Source: Bradyrhizobium sp. MOS003
GTDB taxonomy: Bacteria; Pseudomonadota; Alphaproteobacteria; Rhizobiales; Xanthobacteraceae
Direction of reading: 5' to 3'
Assembly (NCBI RefSeq): GCF_003020125.1
Contig: NZ_PYFW01000008.1
Span: forward strand, 124,001 to 188,000
Length of the DNA stretch: 64,000 bases
The position numbers and the translations under genes were made by a program. This document shows, piece by piece, positions 1-9,072 of this stretch (the stretch's first letter is position 1; the number at the start of each line of letters is the position of its first letter). A model generated the notes under the pieces. It had not been told where the DNA came from. It did not search any database and was given only the letters and a program-made list of their open reading frames with translations.

Positions 1-249
1 GTTGCCAGCCGGCGACTGCGTGCTCTATCCCTCGACCAGCCTGCACCTCGTCACGCCGGTGACCAGGGGAACGCGGGTTGCGTCTTTCTTCTGGCTCCAG
101 AGCATGATACGGGACGATCAAGCCCGGAGCATGATCTTCGACCTCGACACCGCGATTCAGGCGCTGGTGGACCGGCTCGGGCGTGACGATCCCGAAACGG
201 TCAAATTGACGGGTATCTATCACAATCTCATTCGCTACTGGGCCGAAGT

Positions 250-253
<4 letters not shown>
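1..253 (+). CDS. PKHD-type Fe(II)/2-oxoglutarate hydroxylase, C-terminal part (PiuC/YbiX family)
   Basis: The reading frame is open from the window edge, so the gene begins upstream and only about 84 C-terminal residues are present. The fragment has the family's [13 protein letters not shown] stretch, which carries the last iron-binding histidine and the arginine that binds 2-oxoglutarate, followed by the ASFFWLQS motif. The family is an oxygenase often linked to siderophore-receptor (Piu) systems. The stop codon overlaps the ATG of exbB (ATGA), so the two genes are probably translationally coupled. This supports a role in an iron-uptake operon. The substrate is unknown. Confidence 0.85.
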
Positions 254-1191
<938 letters not shown>

Positions 1192-1194
1192 GCC

Positions 1195-1653
1195 ATGGGC
1201 GTTTCGCTCGCAGACAACGACGGCGACGACGACGATTTCTCGGAAACGCATGACATCAACGTCACGCCGTTCATCGACGTCATTCTGGTGCTGCTGATCA
1301 TCTTCATGGTCGCAGCGCCGCTCTCCACGGTCGACCTGCCGATCGACCTGCCGACGTCCAGTGCGACGCCGCAGAAGAAGCCGGACAAGCCGACCTATCT
1401 CAGCATCAAGCCCGATCTGACGCTTGCCCTCGGGGAGAACCCGGTCCACCGTGCCGAATTGATCGGGACGCTCGACGGACTGTCCGACATGAGCAAGGAT
1501 AAATACGTGTTCCTGCGTGCCGACAAGTCGGTGCCGTATGGGGAGTTGATGGGCGTCATGGAGCTCCTGCGCTCAGGCGGCTATACGCGGGTGAAGCTGG
1601 TGGCGCTGGAAGGCCCGCCGGGAGCGCCTGCGGCAGGCGCCGCACAGCCTTGA
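1195..1653 (+). CDS. exbD: TonB-system transport protein ExbD
   Basis: A 152-residue partner of ExbB with a short acidic cytoplasmic N-terminus (DGDDDDF), one membrane helix at about residues 22-43 ([19 protein letters not shown]) and a periplasmic domain. Asp28 in this helix matches the proton-carrying aspartate of ExbD/TolR. The ATG lies 3 bp after the exbB stop. Its neighbours exclude the related TolR because no tolA, tolB or pal gene is nearby and a tonB gene follows directly. Confidence 0.95.
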   Translation: MGVSLADNDGDDDDFSETHDINVTPFIDVILVLLIIFMVAAPLSTVDLPIDLPTSSATPQKKPDKPTYLSIKPDLTLALGENPVHRAELIGTLDGLSDMSKDKYVFLRADKSVPYGELMGVMELLRSGGYTRVKLVALEGPPGAPAAGAAQP

Positions 1654-1664
1654 GAAGACACGGC

Positions 1665-2477
1665 ATGTCGGACGAACTCAGACCATCCCGGAAGCTCTGG
1701 ATCCTCGCGGCGGTGGCCGCGCTCGTGCTCCATCTGGGTGGTGCTGCGCTCGCGCTGGCACATTTGCGCGCTGACGACGACGGCGACGGCCTCGGTGCGA
1801 ACGGCGCGGAATTCGCGGTGGAGATGGCCTCGCCCAAGGCGCCCGAAACCGATCTGCCGCCCGGGCCTGACAGCGAAGCGATGCAGGAGCAGCAGGCGCT
1901 TCCCGAGCAGAAGGCCGAGACCAAGGAGACGGAGCTTCCAAAGGACCAGTCGCAGGAGGTCGAGGATCCCGACCGCGTCGTAACCGAGAACAACGCGAAG
2001 AAGCCGACGGAAGACGATCCGAAGATTCAGGCGGTCGAAACGCCGGCCGCCGAAGCCTCGCCGAAATCGGTCGCGACGGCGAGGCAGACGCTCGAGGAGG
2101 ACGCGCGCGAGGCCGAGAAGGCGCTGGCGCCCGTCATCGGCATCGGCAAGGACATCCTGAAGCTGACGGCCGACTGGAACCGCAAGATCAGCGCGCATTT
2201 GTCGCTGCACAAGATCAATCCGGAAGGCAAACATCCCAATAACCAGAAGGTCAAGGTGAGCTTCGCGATCAACCGGAAGGGCAACGTGCTGTCGGTAGAT
2301 GTCGTGCAGTCATCAGGGGATGCAGCCTACGACGCGGCCGCGGTCTCGATCGTGCGCAAGTCGGATCCGATCCCGCAGCCGCCTGCCGGGCTGACCGAGG
2401 ACCGGTTCGAGCGGACCGTCGATATCATTTTCACGCCGGCTGACGCGAAAAAGAAGAAGACGGCTCAGCGCCAGTAG
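1665..2477 (+). CDS. tonB: TonB family energy-transducing protein
   Basis: Periplasm-spanning protein that passes ExbBD energy to outer-membrane receptors. I chose ATG 1665 (270 residues) over an upstream TTG at 1650 that overlaps the exbD stop. The product has one N-terminal membrane anchor (about residues 10-32), a long Glu/Pro/Lys-rich linker (about 40-150), and a C-terminal TonB domain containing VKVSFAINRKGNVLSVDVVQSSG, of which the core is seen as FAINRKG, and the ending TVDIIFTP. It is the last gene of the iron operon. Its 3' end overlaps the converging small gene by 13 bp. Confidence 0.93.
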   Translation: MSDELRPSRKLWILAAVAALVLHLGGAALALAHLRADDDGDGLGANGAEFAVEMASPKAPETDLPPGPDSEAMQEQQALPEQKAETKETELPKDQSQEVEDPDRVVTENNAKKPTEDDPKIQAVETPAAEASPKSVATARQTLEEDAREAEKALAPVIGIGKDILKLTADWNRKISAHLSLHKINPEGKHPNNQKVKVSFAINRKGNVLSVDVVQSSGDAAYDAAAVSIVRKSDPIPQPPAGLTEDRFERTVDIIFTPADAKKKKTAQRQ

Positions 2478-2887
2478 AGCCGGATCCCAACATAGACCAC
2501 GACGAGACAGGCAAAGATCAGCGCCACCGGAAGCGGCCGCTTCTGGGTTCCAGCGGCCGCGCCAGCCCCGAAAAAGCTAGTCGTCTTTGGCTTCGGCGCC
2601 GGGCGGCGGAAGGCGGTAACATTGTCCGCTGCCGGCTCTGCCGGGCGCGGACGGACGTCGGGCGGGTTTCCTCCACCGCCCATCTCCGCATAATAGGCCT
2701 TGTAGATCGCGCCGATGGTCGCCTCGGTAGCCTCGCCCTCGCTCATCCGAGCCAGCAAGTTCTGGTAGCTCGCGAGGAATTCCTGGGCGCCCGAAGGCAG
2801 CGCGGACGCCCCGTTGAGCTTGGCCATCATCTTCCAGGTGGCGAAATCGGCGCGGGCGCGGGTGTCCGCGCGTCGCGCGATCAGCAT
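2465..2887 (-). CDS. Hypothetical protein with C-terminal membrane anchor
   Basis: A 140-residue protein that I do not recognise. It has a charged helical N-terminal half (residues 1-75, rich in Ala, Arg and Glu), a Pro-rich linker (RPRPAEPAA and PAPKPKTT) and a final hydrophobic segment (PVALIFACLVVVYVGIRLYW) that would make a tail-anchored membrane protein. I use the ATG at 2887; an in-frame TTG at 2905 would add six residues. It converges on tonB and overlaps it by 13 bp. No function can be assigned from the sequence; a link with the TonB system is not implied by orientation. Confidence 0.7.
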   Translation of the reverse strand: MLIARRADTRARADFATWKMMAKLNGASALPSGAQEFLASYQNLLARMSEGEATEATIGAIYKAYYAEMGGGGNPPDVRPRPAEPAADNVTAFRRPAPKPKTTSFFGAGAAAGTQKRPLPVALIFACLVVVYVGIRLYWR

Positions 2888-2952
2888 ATCGGCAGCTTTG
2901 ACCAAGTCGGCCTCTGGCCCTTCGGCTTAAAAGTTCGGGTGCGGCTGTTCAA

Positions 2953-3633
2953 CTACGCATTGCCGGTCATGAAGAGAACAGCCTGAATCACATGACCGGT
3001 CAACGTTCGCAGTATTGCTGAAATAACATCAAGATTTAGACCGAACTGGGAACCTGCAAGGGGCAACAGGATCAACAGGCCGATCAGGATCAGCATCCCG
3101 AACGGCTCTAGCCGGGCCAGCGGCATGGCGAGGGCGCGCGGCAACAGTCCGACCGCGACGCGCCCGCCATCGAGCGGCGGGATCGGCATCATGTTGAAGA
3201 CCGCCAGGATGGCGTTGATGATGAGCGCATTCTTGAGGTTGTCGGCGACCCATTTCGCCGAGTTCGCGGGGACAAGGGGCAGGGCGTGGAAGGCGAGGGC
3301 CGCTGCAAGCGCCAGCAGGATGTTGGTGGCCGGCCCGGCCAGCGCGACCCAGACCATATCCAGTTTGGGGTTGTTCAGCTTGCGGAAGTTGACCGGCACC
3401 GGCTTGGCATAGCCGAACAGGAAGGGCGAGTGCGTAAACAGCAGCATCGCCGGCAGGATCACGGTGCCAAACGGGTCGATGTGCCTGATGGGATTGAAGC
3501 TGACGCGGCCGAGCTGCGAGGCCGTGTTGTCCCGGAGCCGGTCCGCGACGAAGGCGTGCGCAGCCTCGTGGAAGGTGATCGCCAGCAACAGCGGGAGCAC
3601 CCATACCGACAGGTCATAAAAGGAAATGTTCAC
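2953..3633 (-). CDS. Site-2-protease-like zinc metalloprotease (M50 family)
   Basis: Polytopic membrane peptidase of about 226 residues. The zinc-binding HEAAH motif sits in the first long hydrophobic segment (LPLLLAITFHEAAHAF) and the third ligand region appears late as NMMPIPPLDGGRV. These are the two diagnostic M50 motifs. No PDZ or CBS domain is present, so this is the small 'site-2 protease family' type whose substrates are mostly unknown. The open frame extends to 3774, but the extra 47 residues are Arg-rich and unlike the family. A GTG at 3633, giving MNISFYDLSVWV, is the likely start. Confidence 0.88.
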   Translation of the reverse strand: MNISFYDLSVWVLPLLLAITFHEAAHAFVADRLRDNTASQLGRVSFNPIRHIDPFGTVILPAMLLFTHSPFLFGYAKPVPVNFRKLNNPKLDMVWVALAGPATNILLALAAALAFHALPLVPANSAKWVADNLKNALIINAILAVFNMMPIPPLDGGRVAVGLLPRALAMPLARLEPFGMLILIGLLILLPLAGSQFGLNLDVISAILRTLTGHVIQAVLFMTGNA

Positions 3634-3776
3634 GGCTCGTTGATCCCGGTTTGTCTGCGGCCTTGCGGACGACCCGGCCAAACCGGTGGTGCGGCAACGC
3701 TGGGGCTCAAGATAGGGAGAGCGGTCCCGAAATGCCACGCTGCAAACGGACCGCCGGCGCACGCCGCCGTGCAAAT

Positions 3777-4169
3777 TTATACCGGGATCGTTCCCTGATA
3801 TTGCACCAGGCCGTCGTCGAGCTTCAGCCAGGCGGGCTTTTCAGAGACCCAGATGTGCTCGGTCGGCGCGAAGGCGTTGCGGTCGTCGAACACGGAGAGG
3901 GACACGCCAGCCAGCGTCCCATTGCGTCGCCACGCGAACAGGCGCGTGCCGCAGCGCTTGCAGAACACGCGGTCGATAGCCTCGGACGAGGCATGGCGCT
4001 CGGTCTCGCCTTCGACGCTCAGCGCGCGCTGGTCGAATTGCGCGCGGGCAAAGAAGGGCGAGCCCATCGCTTTCTGACAGAGACGGCAATGGCAGACGCG
4101 AACGTTGAGCGGTTCGCCCTCCGCCTTGAACCGCACCGCGCCGCACAGGCATCCGCCTTCCCGGATCAT
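3777..4169 (-). CDS. GFA (glutathione-dependent formaldehyde-activating)-like zinc protein
   Basis: A 130-residue protein with the three cysteine clusters of the GFA/CENP-V domain: GGCLCGAVRF near the N-terminus, CHCRLCQK near residue 30, and CKRCGTRLF near residue 70, which together bind zinc. Members were named after a formaldehyde-activating enzyme, but the catalytic role is disputed for most homologues, so no reaction is claimed. The gene ends 143 bp upstream of the protease start and follows the SDR gene cluster on the other side with 7 bp between the SDR stop and its start. Confidence 0.85.
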   Translation of the reverse strand: MIREGGCLCGAVRFKAEGEPLNVRVCHCRLCQKAMGSPFFARAQFDQRALSVEGETERHASSEAIDRVFCKRCGTRLFAWRRNGTLAGVSLSVFDDRNAFAPTEHIWVSEKPAWLKLDDGLVQYQGTIPV

Positions 4170-4176
4170 GCGGTCC

Positions 4177-4923
4177 TCAATAGGTTGCGCGTCCGCCCGA
4201 GATGTCGAACACCGCGCCTGTCGAGAAGGCGCAATCTTCCGACGCGAGCCAGGCCACCATCGCGGCGAGTTCTTCGACCAGCACGAAGCGCGCCTTTGGA
4301 ATCTTCGACAGCATGAAGTCGATATGCTGTTGCGTCATCTGGTCGAAGATCGCGGTCTTGGCCGCGGCCGGCGTCACCGCGTTGACGAGGATGTCGTGCG
4401 CGGCGAGCTCCTTGCCGAGCGATTTCGTCAGTGCGATCAGGCCTGCCTTCGACGCGGAATAATGCGAGGCGTTCGGATTGCCTTCCTTGCCGGCAATGGA
4501 GGCGATGTTCACGATCCGCCCGTATTTCTGCTTGAGCATCACGGGCACAATCGCCTTGCAGACGATGAAGGGACCGTCGAGGTTGATGCGCAGCACCTTG
4601 CGCCATTCCTCCAGATCGGTCTCCCAGACCGGCTTGTTGACGCCGGCGATGCCTGCGTTGTTGACCAGGATGTCGATCTTGCCGAACGCGGCCAGCGTCG
4701 CATCGCGCGCCTGCTCGACGGCTGCGGTATCGGTGACGTCGACCTTGAAGACCTTGGTCTCACCGCCGATCTCCTTCGCCGTCTTCTCGGCCAGCGCGGC
4801 GTCGAAATCCCAGATCGCGACCTTGGCACCGGAGGCGGTGAGGCGCTGGGTGATGGCGCGGCCAAAGCCCTGCGCGCCGCCGGTGACGACGGCGACGCGC
4901 CCCTCGAGGTCGATCTTGTTCAT
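4177..4923 (-). CDS. SDR family oxidoreductase (FabG-like), sugar-acid locus
   Basis: A 248-residue classical short-chain dehydrogenase. The nucleotide-binding motif TGGAQGFG is at residues 14-21, NNAG at 88-91, and the active-site Tyr155-x3-Lys159 in HYSASKAG. D38 in IWDFDA suggests preference for NAD. It is the third gene of a minus-strand set with another SDR and an IlvD-type dehydratase behind a LacI regulator, so it probably oxidises a sugar, sugar acid or 2-keto-3-deoxy acid rather than acting in fatty-acid synthesis. The substrate cannot be read from the sequence. Confidence 0.85.
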   Translation of the reverse strand: MNKIDLEGRVAVVTGGAQGFGRAITQRLTASGAKVAIWDFDAALAEKTAKEIGGETKVFKVDVTDTAAVEQARDATLAAFGKIDILVNNAGIAGVNKPVWETDLEEWRKVLRINLDGPFIVCKAIVPVMLKQKYGRIVNIASIAGKEGNPNASHYSASKAGLIALTKSLGKELAAHDILVNAVTPAAAKTAIFDQMTQQHIDFMLSKIPKARFVLVEELAAMVAWLASEDCAFSTGAVFDISGGRATY

Positions 4924-4942
4924 GAGACTGATCCTCTGGCCG

Positions 4943-5674
4943 TCAGAGCATGTAGCCGCCGTCGACGACGAGGTCGACGCCGGTGGTGAAGGCGCTTTCG
5001 TCGCTGCCGAGATAGACCGCCATCGATGCGATCTCGTCGGCGGTGCCGAGCCGACCCATCATCTGGCGGGAGATGAACATCTCCTTGCCCTGCGGGCCCT
5101 GTGCGGCGGCGCGGTCGAGCATCGAGGGCGTTTCGACGGTGCCGGGGCAGATCGAGTTGCAGCGGATGCCCTTGGTGATGAAGTCGAGCGCGACCGCGCG
5201 GGTCAGCAGCGACACTGCCGCTTTCGAGGCGCTGTAGACGTAGCGGTTCGCCGGCGGCCTCAAGGCCGCGCAGGACGAAATGTTGACGATGCTGCCGCCG
5301 CCGGCCGCGAGCATCTCGGGCAGGAACGCCTTGATGGTCCGGTGCATCGACTTGACGTTGAGGTCGAACGAGAAATCGAAATCCTCTTCCGAGCACTCCA
5401 GGATGGTGCCGTGGTGCACGAAGCCCGCCGCATTCAGCAGGATGTCGATCTTGCCGATGCGCTTGGCGAAGGCGTTGACGTCGGCGGTGTTGCGCACGTC
5501 GAGCTTGGCAACCTCGGCGATGCCTTCCTTGGTCAGATCAGCGATGCCGGCTTCGTTGATATCGGTCGCGATGACGGTTGCGCCTTCACGCGCGAATGCG
5601 AGAGCGCAGGCGCGCCCGATGCCGGCGGCCGCAGCCGTGATGACGGCACGCTTGCCCTTGAGGCGGTTGGCCAT
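4943..5674 (-). CDS. SDR family oxidoreductase (DHRS6 / 2-keto-3-deoxy-L-fuconate dehydrogenase type)
   Basis: A 243-residue SDR. The glycine motif is TAAAAGIG (residues 13-20), with Ala in place of the usual first Gly, followed by D38 in ATDINE, which points to NAD. NAAG occurs at 81-84 and the catalytic Tyr147-x3-Lys151 in YVYSASKAA. The sequence style resembles DHRS6/BDH2 and bacterial 2-keto-3-deoxy-L-fuconate dehydrogenases. The 19-bp gap to the next SDR and the shared orientation with the dehydratase upstream support a role in the same sugar-acid route. A repeat lies between it and the dehydratase. Confidence 0.85.
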   Translation of the reverse strand: MANRLKGKRAVITAAAAGIGRACALAFAREGATVIATDINEAGIADLTKEGIAEVAKLDVRNTADVNAFAKRIGKIDILLNAAGFVHHGTILECSEEDFDFSFDLNVKSMHRTIKAFLPEMLAAGGGSIVNISSCAALRPPANRYVYSASKAAVSLLTRAVALDFITKGIRCNSICPGTVETPSMLDRAAAQGPQGKEMFISRQMMGRLGTADEIASMAVYLGSDESAFTTGVDLVVDGGYML

Positions 5675-5705
5675 TTTGTTTTTCTCCTTCTTGATTCTCT
5701 GTCCG

Positions 5706-5795
5706 CCGTCATTGCGAGGAGCACTTGCGACGAAGCAATCCAGGCTGTCTCCGTGGACAAATCTCTGGATTGCTTCGCTTCGCCCGCAATGACGG
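5706..5795. repeat. Palindromic intergenic repeat, family A, copy 1
   Basis: About 90 bp with ends CCGTCATTGCG and CAATGACGG and internal inverted parts GAAGCAATCCAG / CTGGATTGCTTC. The same sequence recurs at 42648, 50693 and 59659. It separates the dehydratase gene from the SDR genes and could form a stable hairpin in the transcript. Confidence 0.9.
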
Positions 5796-5803
5796 TGTGG
5801 CTA

Positions 5804-7633
5804 TCAGTGGTTATCCCGCGCCACGCCGAACGTGCCGGCGACGTTCTGGTAGCGGGTGGCGAGCTCCATGCAGGCGCCGGTCGATTGCTGGCCGACGGTG
5901 TTGCGGTAGATCTCCTGCCACGGCGTCTGGTTTGGCGGATGCTTGAAGCCGCCATTGGCCTTGAGGTCGGCGTGGCGCTTCTTCAGCTCCTCGTCCGAGA
6001 TCAGGATGTTGGCGCTGCCCTTGTTGAGGTCGATGCGGACCTTGTCGCCGGTCTTGAGGATGGCAAGTCCGCCGTTGGCGGCTGCTTCCGGCGAGGCGTT
6101 CAGGATCGAGGGCGAGCCCGAGGTGCCGGACTGGCGGCCGTCGCCGATGCAGGGCAGGGCGAGGATGCCGCGTTTGATCAGCGCTGCCGGCGGCTGCATG
6201 TTCACGACCTCGGCGCCGCCGGGGTAGCCGATCGGGCCGGTGCCGCGGACGAACAGCATGCAATGCTCGTCGATGTCGAGCGAAGCATCGTCGATCCGCG
6301 CGTGATAGTCCTCGGGTCCCTCGAACACGATGGCGCGGCCCTCGAAGGCGCCGGGGTCCTTCGAATTGCTGAGATAGCGGTCGCGGAATTCCTTGGAGAT
6401 CACGCTGGTCTTCATGATCGCAGAATCGAACAGATTGCCCTTCAGCACCAGGAAGCCGGCATCCTTCACCAGCGGCTTGTCGTAAGCCCAGATCACGTCG
6501 TTGTCCGGCTTCGGCGCATCCTTGCAGTTCTCGCCGATGCCGCGGCCGTTGACGGTGACGGCGTCCTCATGGATGCGCTTGTGCTTCATCAATTCGCGCA
6601 CCACGGCGGGCACGCCGCCGGCGCGGTGGAATTCCTCGCCGAGATAGAAGCCGGCCGGCTGCATGTTGACCAGCAGCGGCACGTCGTGGCCGACCTTCTG
6701 CCAGTCTTCGATGGTGAGTTCGACGCCGATGTGACGGGCCAGCGCGTTGATGTGGATCGGCGCGTTGGTCGAGCCGCCGATCGCCGAATTGATCACGATG
6801 CAGTTCTCGAACGCCTTGCGGGTCAGGATGTCCGAGGGCTTGAGGTCTTCCCACACCATCTCGACGGCGCGTTTTCCCGTCTCGTAGGCGATCTGGCCGC
6901 GCTCGCGGTAGGGGGCCGGGATCGCAGCACATCCCGGCAGCGAGAAGCCAAGCGCTTCGGCAAGACCGTTCATGGTCGAGGCCGTGCCCATGGTGTTGCA
7001 ATGGCCGACCGACGGCGCCGACGAGGCCACGATCTCCATGAACTCTTCATAGTCGATCTCGCCCGCGGCGAGCCGCTCGCGCGACTTCCAGACGATGGTG
7101 CCGGAGCCGGTGCGCTCGCCGGCATGCCAGCCGTTGAGCATCGGGCCGCCCGACAGCACGATCGCGGGCAGGTTCACGGTCGCCGCCGCCATCATGCAGG
7201 CCGGCGTGGTCTTGTCGCAGCCGGTGGTCAGCACCACACCATCGAGCGGATAGCCGTAGAGGATCTCGACCAGGCCGAGATAAGCGAGGTTGCGGTCGAG
7301 TGCGGCGGTCGGGCGCTTGCCGGTCTCCTGGATCGGATGGGTCGGGAATTCCATCGCAATGCCGCCGGCCTCGCGGATGCCCTCGCGTACGCGATGGGCG
7401 AGCTCGATATGGTGGCGGTTGCAGGGAGAGAGGTCGTTGCCGGTCTGGGCGATGCCGATGATCGGCTTGCCGGACTGCAGCTCGGCACGGGTGAGGCCGT
7501 AATTGAGGTAGCGCTCCATGTAGAGCGCCGTCATGCCGGGATTATGCGGGTTATTGAACCATTCCTGCGAGCGAAGGTGGCGGCGGGAGCCGTTGCCGGC
7601 GGGGGCATGCCCATTGGTTGGCTTTTTTGTCAT
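5804..7633 (-). CDS. IlvD/Edd-family sugar-acid dehydratase (xylonate/arabonate dehydratase type)
   Basis: A 609-residue dehydratase that would convert an aldonic acid to its 2-keto-3-deoxy form. Iron-sulfur cysteines appear in [12 protein letters not shown] and [11 protein letters not shown], and the [15 protein letters not shown] stretch near the C-terminus is a family hallmark. From memory it is very close to Caulobacter D-xylonate dehydratase along its length, including FNNP/MTALYLERF-like and PWQEIYR segments. That subgroup also includes arabonate, galactonate and fuconate enzymes. ATG 7633 has a good ribosome site (GGAG nine bases upstream); a TTG at 7648 is less likely. A LacI-type operator lies 152 bp upstream. 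Confidence 0.92.
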   Translation of the reverse strand: MTKKPTNGHAPAGNGSRRHLRSQEWFNNPHNPGMTALYMERYLNYGLTRAELQSGKPIIGIAQTGNDLSPCNRHHIELAHRVREGIREAGGIAMEFPTHPIQETGKRPTAALDRNLAYLGLVEILYGYPLDGVVLTTGCDKTTPACMMAAATVNLPAIVLSGGPMLNGWHAGERTGSGTIVWKSRERLAAGEIDYEEFMEIVASSAPSVGHCNTMGTASTMNGLAEALGFSLPGCAAIPAPYRERGQIAYETGKRAVEMVWEDLKPSDILTRKAFENCIVINSAIGGSTNAPIHINALARHIGVELTIEDWQKVGHDVPLLVNMQPAGFYLGEEFHRAGGVPAVVRELMKHKRIHEDAVTVNGRGIGENCKDAPKPDNDVIWAYDKPLVKDAGFLVLKGNLFDSAIMKTSVISKEFRDRYLSNSKDPGAFEGRAIVFEGPEDYHARIDDASLDIDEHCMLFVRGTGPIGYPGGAEVVNMQPPAALIKRGILALPCIGDGRQSGTSGSPSILNASPEAAANGGLAILKTGDKVRIDLNKGSANILISDEELKKRHADLKANGGFKHPPNQTPWQEIYRNTVGQQSTGACMELATRYQNVAGTFGVARDNH

Positions 7634-7769
7634 TGGTTTCTCCTGCAATGCAAACGCACTGGCGTCCGTCCACTTACATCAGTCCTGGGGCGTCGGCTTG
7701 TGCGATGCCCAATGGCGCCAATGACGGATCGCTGGCCCGCTGGCGGGTCGTTTCCTCACAAAAGCGATA

Positions 7770-8870
7770 CTAGTCATGGCTACTTGGTAACGCTACCATT
7801 TTGTTCGTCGCGCCCGCGCCTGAAACGGCTGGCCTGCTGTCCGAATGGCGCGGCAATGAACTTTGCCGTTCGATCACCCTGAAGCCGAGATCGAGCACCG
7901 GCCGCTCCGGGCGCTGTCCGTCGATCGCCTCGATCAGCATGGTGGCGGCCGTCCTGCCCATCTCGTAGCGGTTGGTGCGCACGCTGGTGAGGGTGGGGAC
8001 GGCGGAGGCCATGAATTCCAGGTCGTTGAAGCCGACGATCGCGATCTGCTCGGGCACGGCGATCTCGCGGCGTCGGCATTCGAACAGCACGCCGAGCGCG
8101 AGGTCGTCATTGGCGCAGAACACCGCATCGAGATTGGGCTCGGCCGCCAGAAGATCGGTGAACAGGGCGCCGCCCAGCGTCACCGAGGTCGGCGTCGCCG
8201 TGGTGACGACGAGGCGCTGCTCGAACGACCCGGCGTCTTTCATGGCCGAGACATATCCGTCCAGCCGCCGCTGCACCCTGGGATCCATGCGCGCGCCGAC
8301 GAAGCCGATCTTGCGGCGGCCCTGTTCGAACAGGTGCGCAACGGCTGCGCGGGCTGCATCATAGTGCGAAAAGCCGATCATCATGTCGACCGGATCGGGG
8401 CCGATCTCCATGATCTGCACGATCGGGCAATCGGCGGCCTCGAGCATGGCGCGCGATTCCGGGGTCTGGTCGATACCGGTGACGATCAGCCCGGCTGGCT
8501 TCTGCGCGAGAAACAGCCGCAGCAGCTTTTCTTCCTGCAGAATGCTGTAGCGCGTGTTCGACAACTGGATTGAGTAGCGGCTGCCTTCGGACGCGTCGTA
8601 GATGCCGCGCAGCACGTCCGAGAAGACGTTGTTGGTGAGAGAGGGGATCAAGACACCGATGACCTCGGTGCGTTGCGAGGCTAGCGCGCGGGCCGCAAGG
8701 TTCGGCACATAGCCGAGCTCCTTGGCGGCGCTCTCGACTCGCGTCCGCTTGCCGATCGACAGGGCGTCCGGATTACGGAAGAAGCGGGACGCCGTAATCG
8801 GGCTGACGCCGGCAAGCTCGGCGACTTCCGCCAGCCGGATCTTGCCTGACTTGGTGCGTTTTCGACCCAT
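7770..8870 (-). CDS. LacI family transcriptional regulator
   Basis: A 366-residue repressor with an N-terminal helix-turn-helix (residues about 12-32, RLAEVAELAGVSPITASRFF split here as AELAGVSPITASRFF) and hinge YVPNLAARALASQRT, followed by a periplasmic-binding-protein-like sugar sensor (about 70-345). It most resembles the GntR (gluconate) branch of LacI proteins. It sits between the minus-strand dehydratase/SDR genes and the divergent plus-strand ABC transporter. Two matching operator candidates flank the gene. Its ligand is probably the imported sugar or the derived sugar acid. Confidence 0.93.
   Translation of the reverse strand: MGRKRTKSGKIRLAEVAELAGVSPITASRFFRNPDALSIGKRTRVESAAKELGYVPNLAARALASQRTEVIGVLIPSLTNNVFSDVLRGIYDASEGSRYSIQLSNTRYSILQEEKLLRLFLAQKPAGLIVTGIDQTPESRAMLEAADCPIVQIMEIGPDPVDMMIGFSHYDAARAAVAHLFEQGRRKIGFVGARMDPRVQRRLDGYVSAMKDAGSFEQRLVVTTATPTSVTLGGALFTDLLAAEPNLDAVFCANDDLALGVLFECRRREIAVPEQIAIVGFNDLEFMASAVPTLTSVRTNRYEMGRTAATMLIEAIDGQRPERPVLDLGFRVIERQSSLPRHSDSRPAVSGAGATNKMVALPSSHD
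7785..7798. promoter_or_regulatory. Candidate LacI-family operator O2 (dehydratase side)
   Basis: TGGTAACGCTACCA is a near-perfect palindrome with a central CG, as LacI-family operators have; only the positions flanking the CG mismatch. It lies inside the last codons of lacI, 152 bp upstream of the dehydratase start. Its right half ACGCTACCA closely matches the site at 8913-8926, which shares the eight bases CGCTACCA. Confidence 0.6.
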
Positions 8871-9072
8871 TTGCTGCTCTTAACACAGTCATTCCCGCAA
8901 ACAAAGGAACGTTGACAGCGCTACCAGCAACGACTAACCAAAGACAAATTGCCAAAACCGCACAAACTGCCGACAATGTTGCTCGCTAAGATCGGGCCGA
9001 GTTCGGTAAAGTCTGAAAAAACAAGACGGTCGCGGCGCTAGAGGCGTCGTGGACTTTCGAGGAGGGAGCTAG
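8871..9072. promoter_or_regulatory. Divergent promoter region between lacI and the sugar ABC operon
   Basis: This 202-bp gap separates the lacI start on the minus strand from the ABC ATPase start on the plus strand. It holds the O1 operator candidate 43-56 bases from the lacI start and should contain both promoters. A GGAGGGAGCT ribosome site precedes the ATPase ATG. I could not define -35/-10 boxes with confidence. Confidence 0.6.
8913..8926. promoter_or_regulatory. Candidate LacI-family operator O1 (divergent promoter)
   Basis: TGACAGCGCTACCA shares 11 of 14 positions with the O2 site at 7785-7798, including the whole right half CGCTACCA, and has the AGCGCT core typical of the family. It lies between the divergent lacI and ABC transporter genes, where a repressor could control both and autoregulate. 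Confidence 0.55.

Noticed and set aside
4478-7882. Plus-strand open frame of 1134 codons
   Set aside because: It runs antisense to the SDR and dehydratase genes, has low-complexity Asp/Gly/Arg/His composition and no domain; long antisense frames are expected at this GC content.
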